In this document: positions 1-5,168 of the stretch, one piece after another
How the letters are laid out: each line of letters begins with the position of its first letter
Numbering within the stretch: position 1 is the stretch's first letter
Assembly: GCA_964639175.1 (NCBI GenBank)
Contig: CAZXCE010000625.1
Location: forward strand, 1-5,168
Direction: 5' to 3'
DNA: 5,168 bases
DNA from: JACQXX01 sp964639175
GTDB taxonomy: Bacteria > Acidobacteriota > Blastocatellia > Chloracidobacteriales > Chloracidobacteriaceae
Program-made: the position numbers and the translations under genes
The notes under the pieces: generated by a model
What the model was told of the DNA's origin: nothing
Database searches by the model: none
The model's input: only the letters and a program-made list of their open reading frames with translations

Positions 1-1447
1 GATACATCGTGGCGTAGGCCCGCCAGGGCCGCCAGATTTCAGCGCGTTCGGTTACTTTTTTGGGATCAAAGTCAGGGTCGAGTTGTTCCAGCGCGTGCTT
101 GATCCCCAAATCACTGGCTGGAAAGGCATCGGGTTCGCCCAACGCCCGCATTGCGATGTAGTTCGCCGTCCAGGGGCCGATGCCTGGAAGCTGACAGAGT
201 TGTTCGACGGCATCTTCAAGCGTTTGAAAGCTTTGAAAGAATGCTGGCTGGGCGGCGACTTTTTGGGCCAGCGCCGAGATCGCGGCGGCTCTGGCTTGTG
301 GCAGTCCAATTTGGGTCAGGTCTGCCTGTGCCAGAACTTCCGGTCGTGGAAATGTGGCCAGCAGGGGGCCAGACAGTTCAGCCATGGTTTCGGACAGTGG
401 CGTTCCAAACCGTTCAACAAGCCTTCCGGCCAGTGTGGTTGCTGCCTGAACACTGACTTGCTGACCCAAAATGGCCCGCACTGCCAGTTCAAATTCATCC
501 CAGGCACCTGGCACCCGAAGTCCTGGCTGGCTTTCGACCAGCGGGCGCAGCACCGGGTCAGTTTGAAGGTGGGTCGTGATTTCGAGAATGTTGGCATTTA
601 GATCAAAGAGTCGCCGCAAACGCTCAACAATATTCGCCAGCAGCTTAACTTCAGGAAAATAAATAGTTGCCAGCAAATATCTTTGACCAGCCACTGGCTT
701 GACTTGAACCAGCCCTTGCTGACCCGCCAGCTCAATCGTCCGACTGTAGCCAGCTTCCGAAATGCTTTCGATACCAGCCGTTGTCCGCGCCGACAAAAAC
801 CGCACCAGTGCCGGCCAATCATACGGCTGAGCAAACGGAAGCTTAATTGTAATGCCCGTCCCAGGTGAAAATTCATGATCCTGCTTATCCCGTCGAAGAT
901 CCCGTGGTGAACGCTGATAGGTCTGAAGCATCGCGTCATTAAACCGACGAATGCTGCCAAACCCAGCCGCAAACGCGATTTCAGTAATTGGCAGTTTCGT
1001 TTCATCCAGCAACTGTTTCGCAAAATGAATCCGGCGTGTCTGGGCGACTGTGATTGGGGACGCACCCAGGTAGCGTGAAAACAGTCGGCGCAGGTGGCGG
1101 TCTTCAACCCCAAGCCTGTCAGCCAGATGCGTGACGCTGCTTTCATCAAGCGCTCCGTCGGCAATCAACCGGAGTGCCCGGTTGACGGTGGCTGAAATGC
1201 CTGGCTGAAGGGCCATTCCCGGAGCGACTTCTGGACGGCAGCGCAGACAGGGCCGGAAACCGGCTTCCTGGGCGGCAGCCGCGCTTGTGTAAAAAGTGCA
1301 GTTTTGTTTCTGAGGCGTTATCGCCGGACAGATCGGGCGACAATAAATTCCGGTGGTTCTGACCGCCGTGAAAAACTTTCCATCAAACCGCGCATCGCGC
1401 GACTTCAAGGCTGTGTAGCAAATTTCTGGATCGAGGTTCATATTCAT
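1..1447 (-). CDS. alkA: Ada-AlkA fusion: methyl-phosphotriester sensor/AraC regulator + DNA-3-methyladenine glycosylase II (3' end cut by window)
   Basis: Reading the minus strand from ATG 1447 gives 482 codons with no stop to the window edge. The fusion family (for example the mycobacterial AdaA-AlkA type) is about 490-500 residues, so only a short C-terminal tail is missing. Residues 1-77 are the Ada zinc domain: Cys36, Cys40, Cys67 and Cys70 have exactly the spacing of E. coli Ada Cys38/42/69/72, within RTTGIYCRPIC and FRPCLRC. Cys36 would therefore take methyl groups from DNA phosphotriesters. Residues about 84-186 are an AraC-type helix-turn-helix pair. Residues about 190-305 match the AlkA N-terminal region, and about 315 onward is the HhH-GPD glycosylase, with LPGIGPWTANY at 420-430 and catalytic Asp446 in SDLGIKH, equivalent to AlkA Asp238. 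The protein should excise alkylated bases and, once methylated, activate transcription. There is no O6-methylguanine methyltransferase domain. A second in-frame ATG lies at 1441; neither has a clear Shine-Dalgarno. The region upstream is open to a stop at 1499-1501. Confidence 0.95.
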   Translation of the reverse strand, partial: MNMNLDPEICYTALKSRDARFDGKFFTAVRTTGIYCRPICPAITPQKQNCTFYTSAAAAQEAGFRPCLRCRPEVAPGMALQPGISATVNRALRLIADGALDESSVTHLADRLGVEDRHLRRLFSRYLGASPITVAQTRRIHFAKQLLDETKLPITEIAFAAGFGSIRRFNDAMLQTYQRSPRDLRRDKQDHEFSPGTGITIKLPFAQPYDWPALVRFLSARTTAGIESISEAGYSRTIELAGQQGLVQVKPVAGQRYLLATIYFPEVKLLANIVERLRRLFDLNANILEITTHLQTDPVLRPLVESQPGLRVPGAWDEFELAVRAILGQQVSVQAATTLAGRLVERFGTPLSETMAELSGPLLATFPRPEVLAQADLTQIGLPQARAAAISALAQKVAAQPAFFQSFQTLEDAVEQLCQLPGIGPWTANYIAMRALGEPDAFPASDLGIKHALEQLDPDFDPKKVTERAEIWRPWRAYATMY

Positions 1448-1578
1448 CTTGTGTGTAGCCAATCGTGAGGACCAGGGAGTACAGTGGCAACCTTCTGATT
1501 ACCAGCTCTTGTTTCGATGTCAGAGTTATACTCGATTTCTTTTCAGGAAACTGGCCATTTTCGGACCTGTAAACTTTA

Positions 1579-1613
1579 GAGTGCGGTGGAGTGCGGTGGC
1601 TTGACACCGCTTT
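1579..1613 (+). repeat. REP-like hairpin unit (copy A) with a partial left-end duplication
   Basis: The 26-nt unit at 1588-1613 reads GGAGTGCG, then GTGG, the loop CTTG, then ACAC and CGCTTT. GCGGTG (1593-1598) pairs with CACCGC (1605-1610), with a G/A mismatch next to the CTTG loop. The outer sequence and the loop match the two copies at 3057-3082 and 3111-3136, while the inner stem differs with compensating changes. The left part is duplicated in tandem: GAGTGCGGTG occurs at 1579-1588 and 1589-1598. The unit ends 5 nt before the Shine-Dalgarno of the following hydrolase gene, so it would lie in that gene's 5' leader or promoter region. The TTGACA inside it (1601-1606) comes from the repeat and has no -10 box at a normal distance. 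Confidence 0.75.
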
Positions 1614-1618
1614 GGTAT

Positions 1619-1624
1619 AAGGAG
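1619..1624 (+). promoter_or_regulatory. Ribosome binding site supporting the GTG start at 1634
   Basis: AAGGAG lies 9 nt before GTG 1634. The next in-frame Met is residue 63, inside the hydrolase fold, so this site fixes the non-ATG start. Confidence 0.8.
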
Positions 1625-1633
1625 AATTAAACG

Positions 1634-2473
1634 GTGAAAAATATTCTGGGAACCCACCAGTTTCTTGAACACAAAGGCTGCCAGCTTGCTTTTCGCGTTT
1701 CTGGAACCGGAGTGCCAGTGTTGCTGATTCAGGGCGTAGCGGTCCACGGGGACGGCTGGATCCCGCAAATCAAAGGGCTTGCCGATCAGTTTCAGTGTCT
1801 TTCGTTTGATAATCGCGGAATGGGAAAGAGTCAGCCGATTGCAGTTTCCTTGACCGTTGAGCAAATGGCGGAAGATGCCCAGGTCCTGGTAGATGCCCAG
1901 GGATGGAAAGATGTACACGTGGTTGGGCATTCGCTTGGCGGTCCGATTGCGCTCCAGTTTGCCCTTACCAATCCGAAGCGGGTGCGAAGTCTTTCATTGC
2001 TCTGCACGTTTGCACGGGGAAAAGATGCAGCCCCTCCGACACCGTGGATGATGTGGGTGGGGATGCGAACCCGCCTGGGCACCCGGCGGCAGCGACAACG
2101 GGCGTTTTTGCAACTGGTGATGCCTCCCGAAGCTCTGGCCGATGCCAATCACGATGCGCTTGCCGAAGAACTTGAACCACTCTTTGGCCATGACATTGCC
2201 GACCAGCCTCCGGTCACAATGAAACAACTGGCGGCCATGCGAGCTTATGACGCCACGTCACGCCTGTCACAGCTTGCAGGTATTCCGACGCTGGTGGTCA
2301 ATGCCCGACACGATCCGATTGCACCGCCCAAACTGGGCCGATGCCTGGCCGAAGGAATTCCAGACGCCACATTTGTTGAACTGGCTGATGCCTCGCACGG
2401 CGTGACCATTCACCAGGCAACTCGAATCAATGGTATGTTGCGCAAACATTTTCTCAAGGCTGACTCAAAGTGA
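1634..2473 (+). CDS. Alpha/beta-hydrolase fold hydrolase
   Basis: A complete 279-residue single-domain alpha/beta hydrolase, the usual length for the esterase/lactonase-like branch. The full catalytic set is visible: nucleophile Ser100 in the elbow GHSLGGP (98-104), acid Asp227 in NARHDPIAPP, and His255 in DASHG. The oxyanion-side loop is IQGVAVHGDGW (32-42), and FDNRGMGKS (58-66) is the typical strand-4 motif. The cap region (about 128-205) holds a basic stretch, RTRLGTRRQRQR (145-156). No signal peptide or membrane segment is seen, so it is cytoplasmic. The GTG start is supported by AAGGAG at 1619-1624. The gene is divergent from the Ada-AlkA gene and is followed 48 bp later by an isochorismatase-family hydrolase, probably on the same transcript. 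The overall pattern is like enol-lactonases and RutD-like hydrolases, but the fold is used for many esters, lactones and amides, so the substrate cannot be assigned. Confidence 0.93.
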   Translation: MKNILGTHQFLEHKGCQLAFRVSGTGVPVLLIQGVAVHGDGWIPQIKGLADQFQCLSFDNRGMGKSQPIAVSLTVEQMAEDAQVLVDAQGWKDVHVVGHSLGGPIALQFALTNPKRVRSLSLLCTFARGKDAAPPTPWMMWVGMRTRLGTRRQRQRAFLQLVMPPEALADANHDALAEELEPLFGHDIADQPPVTMKQLAAMRAYDATSRLSQLAGIPTLVVNARHDPIAPPKLGRCLAEGIPDATFVELADASHGVTIHQATRINGMLRKHFLKADSK

Positions 2474-2521
2474 GTTTGGGAATTGAATGAAAAAACATAA
2501 ACCCAACTAGGAATTGATTTT

Positions 2522-3043
2522 ATGACCAAAGCACTTCTCGTGATTGACCTCCAAAACGACTACTTTCCAGATGGAAAATTCCCTTTGTGGAACACCGAAG
2601 CCGTTCTAAACAACATTGAGCAGGCGATTTCCAAAGCCAGTGCCCGGCAGATTCCGGTGATCATCATTCAACATATTGCCAGCAGTGAGCGGGGAATTGC
2701 TCCTTTCTTCAACCAGGGAACAACCGGCGCCGAGGTTCACCCTCGGATTCTGGCTGCCGCGCCGCCTGATGCCCCGATTGTCGTCAAGGAATTTGCAGAT
2801 AGCTTTGTCAGCACAACCCTTGAAGAAACGCTTTCACGCCTTGGCGTGACTGAACTGCTGGTGTGCGGGATGATGACCCAGAACTGTGTGACCCACACCG
2901 CCATTTCAAAATCGGCTGAAAAATATCAGGTTACGATTTTGCCTGACTGCTGCACGACGGTGAATGAGATGCTTCACCAGATTGCGTTGCATGCTGTTTC
3001 GACTCGGGTGCCGCTGGTTCCCGCGAGCGAAGTGTTCGCCTAA
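2522..3043 (+). CDS. Isochorismatase-family cysteine hydrolase
   Basis: A complete 173-residue protein, typical of the small cysteine-hydrolase branch of the isochorismatase-like superfamily. The catalytic triad is visible: Asp9 in LLVIDLQNDYF (5-15), Lys89 in IVVKEFADSF, and nucleophile Cys122 in CGMMTQNCVTHTA (115-127). Gly116-Met117 sits where the family has its conserved non-proline cis-peptide. Family members hydrolyse amides or vinyl ethers such as nicotinamide, ureidoacrylate, N-carbamoyl compounds or isochorismate. Nothing here selects among these. The protein looks soluble and cytoplasmic. ATG 2522 is preceded by AGGA (2509-2512) at 9-nt spacing. It follows the alpha/beta hydrolase by 48 bp on the same strand, so the two are probably co-transcribed and may serve one pathway. 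A REPIN-like inverted repeat begins 10 bp after the stop and may fold at the mRNA 3' end. Confidence 0.93.
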   Translation: MTKALLVIDLQNDYFPDGKFPLWNTEAVLNNIEQAISKASARQIPVIIIQHIASSERGIAPFFNQGTTGAEVHPRILAAAPPDAPIVVKEFADSFVSTTLEETLSRLGVTELLVCGMMTQNCVTHTAISKSAEKYQVTILPDCCTTVNEMLHQIALHAVSTRVPLVPASEVFA

Positions 3044-3053
3044 AGCCAAAAAA

Positions 3054-3139
3054 TTTGGAGTGCGCTGACTTGTCAGTGCTTTTATATGAGGCGACTTGTC
3101 GCTGGAAACTAAAGCGCCAACAAGTCAGCGCACTCCAAA
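3054..3139. repeat. REPIN-like element: two inverted hairpin units with 20-bp perfect terminal inverted repeats
   Basis: The ends are perfect 20-bp inverted repeats (3054-3073 against 3120-3139). Each end belongs to a 26-nt hairpin unit: copy B on the plus strand (3057-3082) and copy C on the minus strand (3136-3111). Both have the plan GGAGTGCG, 4 nt, CTTG, 4 nt, YGCTTT. Copy B pairs GCGCTGA with TCAGTGC across the CTTG loop. Copy C pairs GCGCTGA with TTGGCGC, using wobble pairs. Between them a degenerate third hairpin, GCGA-CTTG-TCGC (3091-3102), keeps the same loop. The element fills most of the 133-bp gap between the cysteine hydrolase and the next gene. Two head-to-head REP units around a short spacer is the REPIN plan, known to be mobilised in trans by RAYT (TnpA-REP) transposases. 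No such transposase is in the window. It could also act as a bidirectional mRNA 3' end structure. No flanking target-site duplication is obvious. Confidence 0.85.
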
Positions 3140-3176
3140 AGATACCTGCCTGAAATATGGAAACTGATTGACGATT

Positions 3177-3521
3177 ATGAAAAGCTCAGAGCAAATCTCA
3201 GATTTTATAACTGACCGAATTGCTGCTATTTACGAGCGACCTTTGCCCTTTGGCGGTACACCGGATGGTGTTGAACTGGTCCTTCATTATTATCACGAAT
3301 TGTGGGTGGAAATTCATGAGAAGAAAGACGAGTACACATCAGTCAGGCGAAAGATTTATGCTGAGCAAGACTGTGGTTCAATGAGCTTTGCCTTTCGATA
3401 TCAGCGGCTCAACCAGGGGGCAACAACCGACGAGATTGCCGTTTATGTTATCAGCCAATGGCAGCGCATTTCCCACGAGCTTGGTATCCCAATTTCACCC
3501 AGAAAATCTGTGGAACGGTGA
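3177..3521 (+). CDS. Uncharacterised 114-residue protein upstream of the nucleotidyltransferase-like gene
   Basis: I do not recognise this family. The frame encodes 114 residues from ATG 3177. Its composition is that of a soluble, mostly helical protein: acidic and aromatic in the first half (LHYYHELWVEIHEKKDEY, 36-53) and mixed in the second (EIAVYVISQWQRISHELGIPI, 86-106). It has one cysteine (Cys66), no signal peptide, no transmembrane segment and no evident zinc or DNA-binding motif. The start is uncertain. TTG 3168 in the same frame has a weak GGA at 6-nt spacing and would add three residues, while ATG 3177 has no clear Shine-Dalgarno. The gene begins 37 bp after the REPIN-like element and ends 55 bp before the nucleotidyltransferase-like gene on the same strand. 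The two share lower GC than the genes to the left, so they may form one unit. A small partner or antitoxin-like role is only a guess from position. Confidence 0.68.
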   Translation: MKSSEQISDFITDRIAAIYERPLPFGGTPDGVELVLHYYHELWVEIHEKKDEYTSVRRKIYAEQDCGSMSFAFRYQRLNQGATTDEIAVYVISQWQRISHELGIPISPRKSVER

Positions 3522-3565
3522 ATTGCAGCATCCAAAAAGACATAGCTGGGGTTTCAGATTTCAAT

Positions 3566-3570
3566 GGAGG
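3566..3570 (+). promoter_or_regulatory. Strong ribosome binding site deciding the start at 3577
   Basis: GGAGG lies 6 nt before ATG 3577. The same frame is open upstream as far as an ATG at 3388, but that extension overlaps the preceding gene by 134 bp and has no protein-like pattern. This site therefore marks the real start. Confidence 0.85.
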
Positions 3571-3576
3571 CAGTCA

Positions 3577-4197
3577 ATGAGTGAAAGCAATTCCCAAAAA
3601 CTGGTTGAACGAATCCTGGAAAACACAGCCAGTCCAATGATTTCAAGTGATACTGGTATCGAGGCTGCCCAGAAAATTGGTCACCTGGCAACTCAGGAAA
3701 CGATTGAGTGGGCGGTTGCTGGTGGGTTAGTGATGTACTTTTATGGGAGTTCGCGGCTTACCAAAGATGTTGACATCATTGCTTCCGGGAACTTATCTCT
3801 GAAACCGGAGCACCCCTTGAGTTTTGGCGGCAGCAGCTACAAGGTAGAAGCCGGGAAGTATACAGTTCAGGTTGATTGGATTGTTCGCGATGATGGCTAT
3901 CAAAAATATTATCGGGCTGCTTTACAAGAAGCAGTTCACTTGCCAAACGGGTTGCGGGTGGTGACACCGGAATGGATGGTACTTTTGAAAATGATGGCAG
4001 GGCGCCAAAAAGACCTGGATGATGTTGTTTTTTTGCTCAAACAGTCTGGTCTGGTTGATCGCCCAACTGTGAAGCAAAAATTAGTGCAAATTGGTGGCGA
4101 AGATGCATGGTTGATGCTGATGCCAAATTTTCGCCGACTTTGTGATTTAGCTGACGGATATACAACTGAGGCCGGCAAATATTACGATCAGGATTAG
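3577..4197 (+). CDS. Polymerase-beta-fold nucleotidyltransferase-like protein (AbiEii/minimal-NTase type)
   Basis: The protein has 206 residues from ATG 3577. The nucleotidyltransferase signature is complete: AVAGGLVMYFYGSSR (46-60) gives the conserved Gly-Gly, TKDVDII (62-68) gives the two metal ligands Asp64 and Asp66, and VQVDWIV (97-103) gives the third acid, Asp100. Downstream, TPEWMVLLKMMAGRQKDLDDV (130-150) matches the region after the core in AbiEii-like and related stand-alone NTases, with Lys138 and the Asp-rich helix. The family transfers nucleotides to protein, RNA or small-molecule targets. Some members are type IV-like toxins or abortive-infection effectors, and some modify antibiotics or are housekeeping. 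No substrate-binding domain is recognisable beyond the core. The partner gene upstream is not an AbiEi-type winged-helix antitoxin, so an AbiE assignment is not supported. The protein is cytoplasmic, with no signal peptide. GC is visibly lower than in the left-hand genes, which is consistent with but does not prove transfer. Confidence 0.88.
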   Translation: MSESNSQKLVERILENTASPMISSDTGIEAAQKIGHLATQETIEWAVAGGLVMYFYGSSRLTKDVDIIASGNLSLKPEHPLSFGGSSYKVEAGKYTVQVDWIVRDDGYQKYYRAALQEAVHLPNGLRVVTPEWMVLLKMMAGRQKDLDDVVFLLKQSGLVDRPTVKQKLVQIGGEDAWLMLMPNFRRLCDLADGYTTEAGKYYDQD

Positions 4198-4439
4198 AGT
4201 CTCCTGTGTAGAGTTTTATTTCCAGATAAGATTGAAGTCCCAAAGATTCACCTTTTCTCTTATTCTGAGAATCTGGTTGACACCAGGTTCCTGATCAATT
4301 TGCTTGCCACTGGCGGTCGCTCTCCATAATATCGCTCTTGATTTCTACATTCGCCGCACCAAATGCTTCCTTCCCCCTATATTTCCGTTCCACTTCAGAA
4401 GTTGTTTTGAATCACAAGTGCTCAGTCATTCTCGCCCAT

Positions 4440-4446
4440 AGGAAAG
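4440..4446 (+). promoter_or_regulatory. Ribosome binding site of the GNAT gene, next to a two-codon minicistron
   Basis: AGGAAAG lies 7 nt before ATG 4454. Another ATG at 4449 reads ATG-TCA-TGA, and its stop (4455-4457) overlaps the GNAT start as ATGA. The same site could load ribosomes on either ATG. The longer frame makes 4454 the true gene start. Confidence 0.6.
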
Positions 4447-4453
4447 TTATGTC

Positions 4454-5110
4454 ATGAAGTTTGGTCCAGATTTCCACGCCGAACACATTCTCGCCGACGG
4501 TACCGGGATTGAACTCCGGCATATTCGCCCTGAGGATGCGCCTGAACTCCGACGTGGGTTTGAGGCACTCTCACCTGAGTCCCGTTTTCGACGGTTCCTG
4601 ACTCCATTGCAAAGTCTTTCAGACGAAATGCTCCACTATTTGACCGAAGTGGATGGTCACAATCACGTGGCCATCATTGCCGTTACCGGGTCAGATGACT
4701 TGAAAACTGAGCGGGGGATTGGGATTTCCCGGTTTGTTCGGTTAAAAGAGGCACCAACTGTGGCTGAAGTGGCCGTCACGGTTCTTGATGATATGCAACA
4801 CAAGGGGTTAGGGCGGTTATTGTTGGAAACCCTGGCCAGAGCCGCCAGAGAACGCGGCATTGAACATTTCCGCGCTGAAGTTTTGACGTCCAATGAGCTT
4901 GTCCGCCATGCCCTCCGGGATGCCGGAGCGGTTGTGGTGGCTGATAATGGCGATTGCCTCACGGTGGATATTCCCTTAAATCACACCAAATCAGATGATC
5001 AATTTGAAAATGAGGAACTCCATCACGAATCGGCACTCCATCGGCTGTTGCGGGAGGCGGCTTCGTCTATGGTGGATCTCATCCGAAGTCATCGGCTGCC
5101 GATGTTGTAG
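4454..5110 (+). CDS. GNAT-family N-acetyltransferase (Pat/KAT-like catalytic domain, stand-alone)
   Basis: A 218-residue protein with one GNAT domain at about residues 18-175. Its N-terminal part, ELRHIRPEDAPELRRGFEALSPESRFRRFL (20-49) and LTEVDGHNHVAIIAV (63-77), resembles the GNAT module of bacterial protein-lysine acetyltransferases (Pat/YfiQ and the mycobacterial cAMP-controlled KATs). The acetyl-CoA motif A is AEVAVTVLDDMQHKGLGRLL (104-123), with Gln115-x-x-Gly118-x-Gly120 for the pyrophosphate loop. Glu105 sits where those KATs have their general-base glutamate. Neither a cyclic-nucleotide-binding domain nor an acyl-CoA-synthetase-like domain is present. The C-terminal 45 residues are charged, then end in a basic or hydrophobic helix (VDLIRSHRLPML). 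It probably acetylates a protein or small molecule using acetyl-CoA in the cytoplasm. A 256-bp gap without a convincing promoter or ORF separates it from the NTase gene, so it is probably transcribed on its own. The acceptor cannot be predicted. Confidence 0.92.
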   Translation: MKFGPDFHAEHILADGTGIELRHIRPEDAPELRRGFEALSPESRFRRFLTPLQSLSDEMLHYLTEVDGHNHVAIIAVTGSDDLKTERGIGISRFVRLKEAPTVAEVAVTVLDDMQHKGLGRLLLETLARAARERGIEHFRAEVLTSNELVRHALRDAGAVVVADNGDCLTVDIPLNHTKSDDQFENEELHHESALHRLLREAASSMVDLIRSHRLPML

Positions 5111-5116
5111 CCGATT

Positions 5117-5168
5117 CGGGTTCCGGGTTCCGGGTTCCGGGTTCCGGGTTCCGGGTTCCGGGTTCCGG
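5117..5168 (+). repeat. Heptanucleotide tandem array (CGGGTTC)n, running off the right edge
   Basis: Seven perfect copies of CGGGTTC (5117-5165) plus three bases of an eighth fill the window end, starting 6 bp after the GNAT stop. There is no variation among copies, which suggests recent slippage or selection. GGG runs every 7 nt fit a G-quadruplex pattern on the plus strand, and the CCGG-GTT-CCGG content could form small hairpins instead. The true length is unknown because the array is cut. Confidence 0.95.

Noticed and set aside
598..1164. A 188-codon open frame on the minus strand and other open frames over 1-1440
   Set aside because: They lie in other frames of the Ada-AlkA gene, whose frame shows four recognisable domains without interruption. 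These are shadows.
1525..1530. Minus-strand TATAAC as a -10 box for the Ada-AlkA gene
   Set aside because: The hexamer is good, but no recognisable -35 lies 16-18 nt upstream, and it is about 78 nt from the start codon. Not enough to call.
1601..1621. TTGACA followed by TATAAG, resembling a sigma-70 promoter before the hydrolase gene
   Set aside because: The boxes are only 9 nt apart, and at 16-18 nt spacing there is no good -10. The TTGACA is part of the hairpin repeat.
2473..2517. Bulged stem (2473-2480 with 2502-2508) and the direct repeat GGAATTGA (2479-2486, 2510-2517) between the two hydrolase genes
   Set aside because: The stem is short with a bulge and a 21-nt loop and has no U-tract. 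It could easily arise by chance, so I call neither a terminator nor a regulatory element.
3065..3083. Intrinsic terminator after the cysteine hydrolase (hairpin followed by a few T residues)
   Set aside because: The T-run is only four bases, and the structure is explained by the repeat family. Terminator activity is possible but not shown.
3388..3576. N-terminal extension of the NTase-like frame
   Set aside because: It overlaps the preceding gene, its translation looks random, and GGAGG at 3566-3570 marks ATG 3577 as the start.
3177..4197. AbiE-type abortive infection operon
   Set aside because: The NTase-like gene fits AbiEii only at superfamily level, and the upstream protein lacks the winged-helix region expected of AbiEi.
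4273..4286. CTGGT-TGAC-ACCAG hairpin with TTGACA in the gap before the GNAT gene
   Set aside because: It is a 5-bp stem only, with no matching -10 downstream and no U-tract. The 4198-4453 gap otherwise shows no ORF, repeat or convincing promoter.

Overview
The window looks like a stretch of bacterial chromosome. It carries a divergent pair of genes, short intergenic gaps, Shine-Dalgarno sites of the GGAG type, and moderate GC (about 60-65% in sampled lines of the left-hand genes, about 42-47% in sampled lines of the 3177-4197 pair). The lineage cannot be fixed from sequence alone. The dispersed 'GGAGTGCG...CTTG...GCTTT' hairpin family and the heptamer microsatellite remind me of Acidobacteriota-type genomes, but that is a low-confidence impression. 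I see no phage, insertion-sequence, CRISPR or RNA gene.

Left (1-1447, minus strand): a near-complete Ada-AlkA fusion gene for alkylation-damage sensing and repair. It runs off the left edge, so only the last residues are missing. Its reading frame is open across the whole region. A 186-bp divergent spacer follows, holding one copy of a REP-like hairpin repeat right next to the Shine-Dalgarno of the next gene.

Centre (1634-3043, plus strand): an alpha/beta hydrolase followed 48 bp later by an isochorismatase-family cysteine hydrolase, probably one transcript. Both have intact catalytic residues, so they may act in one small-molecule degradation or detoxification step. The substrate is not evident. 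Just after them, at 3054-3139, two copies of the hairpin unit face each other with perfect 20-bp inverted ends and a third degenerate hairpin between them. This is a REPIN-like arrangement.

Right (3177-4197, plus strand): an unrecognised 114-residue helical-looking protein, then a polymerase-beta-fold nucleotidyltransferase-like protein with all three metal-binding acidic residues. Both have visibly lower GC than the genes to the left. They are the best candidate in the window for an accessory or undescribed two-gene module, although nothing in the sequence proves a toxin or defence role.

Far right (4454-5110, plus strand): a stand-alone GNAT acetyltransferase resembling the catalytic domain of the Pat/KAT protein-lysine acetyltransferases, with a charged C-terminal tail. 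It is followed 6 bp later by a perfect CGGGTTC heptamer array that continues past the window edge.
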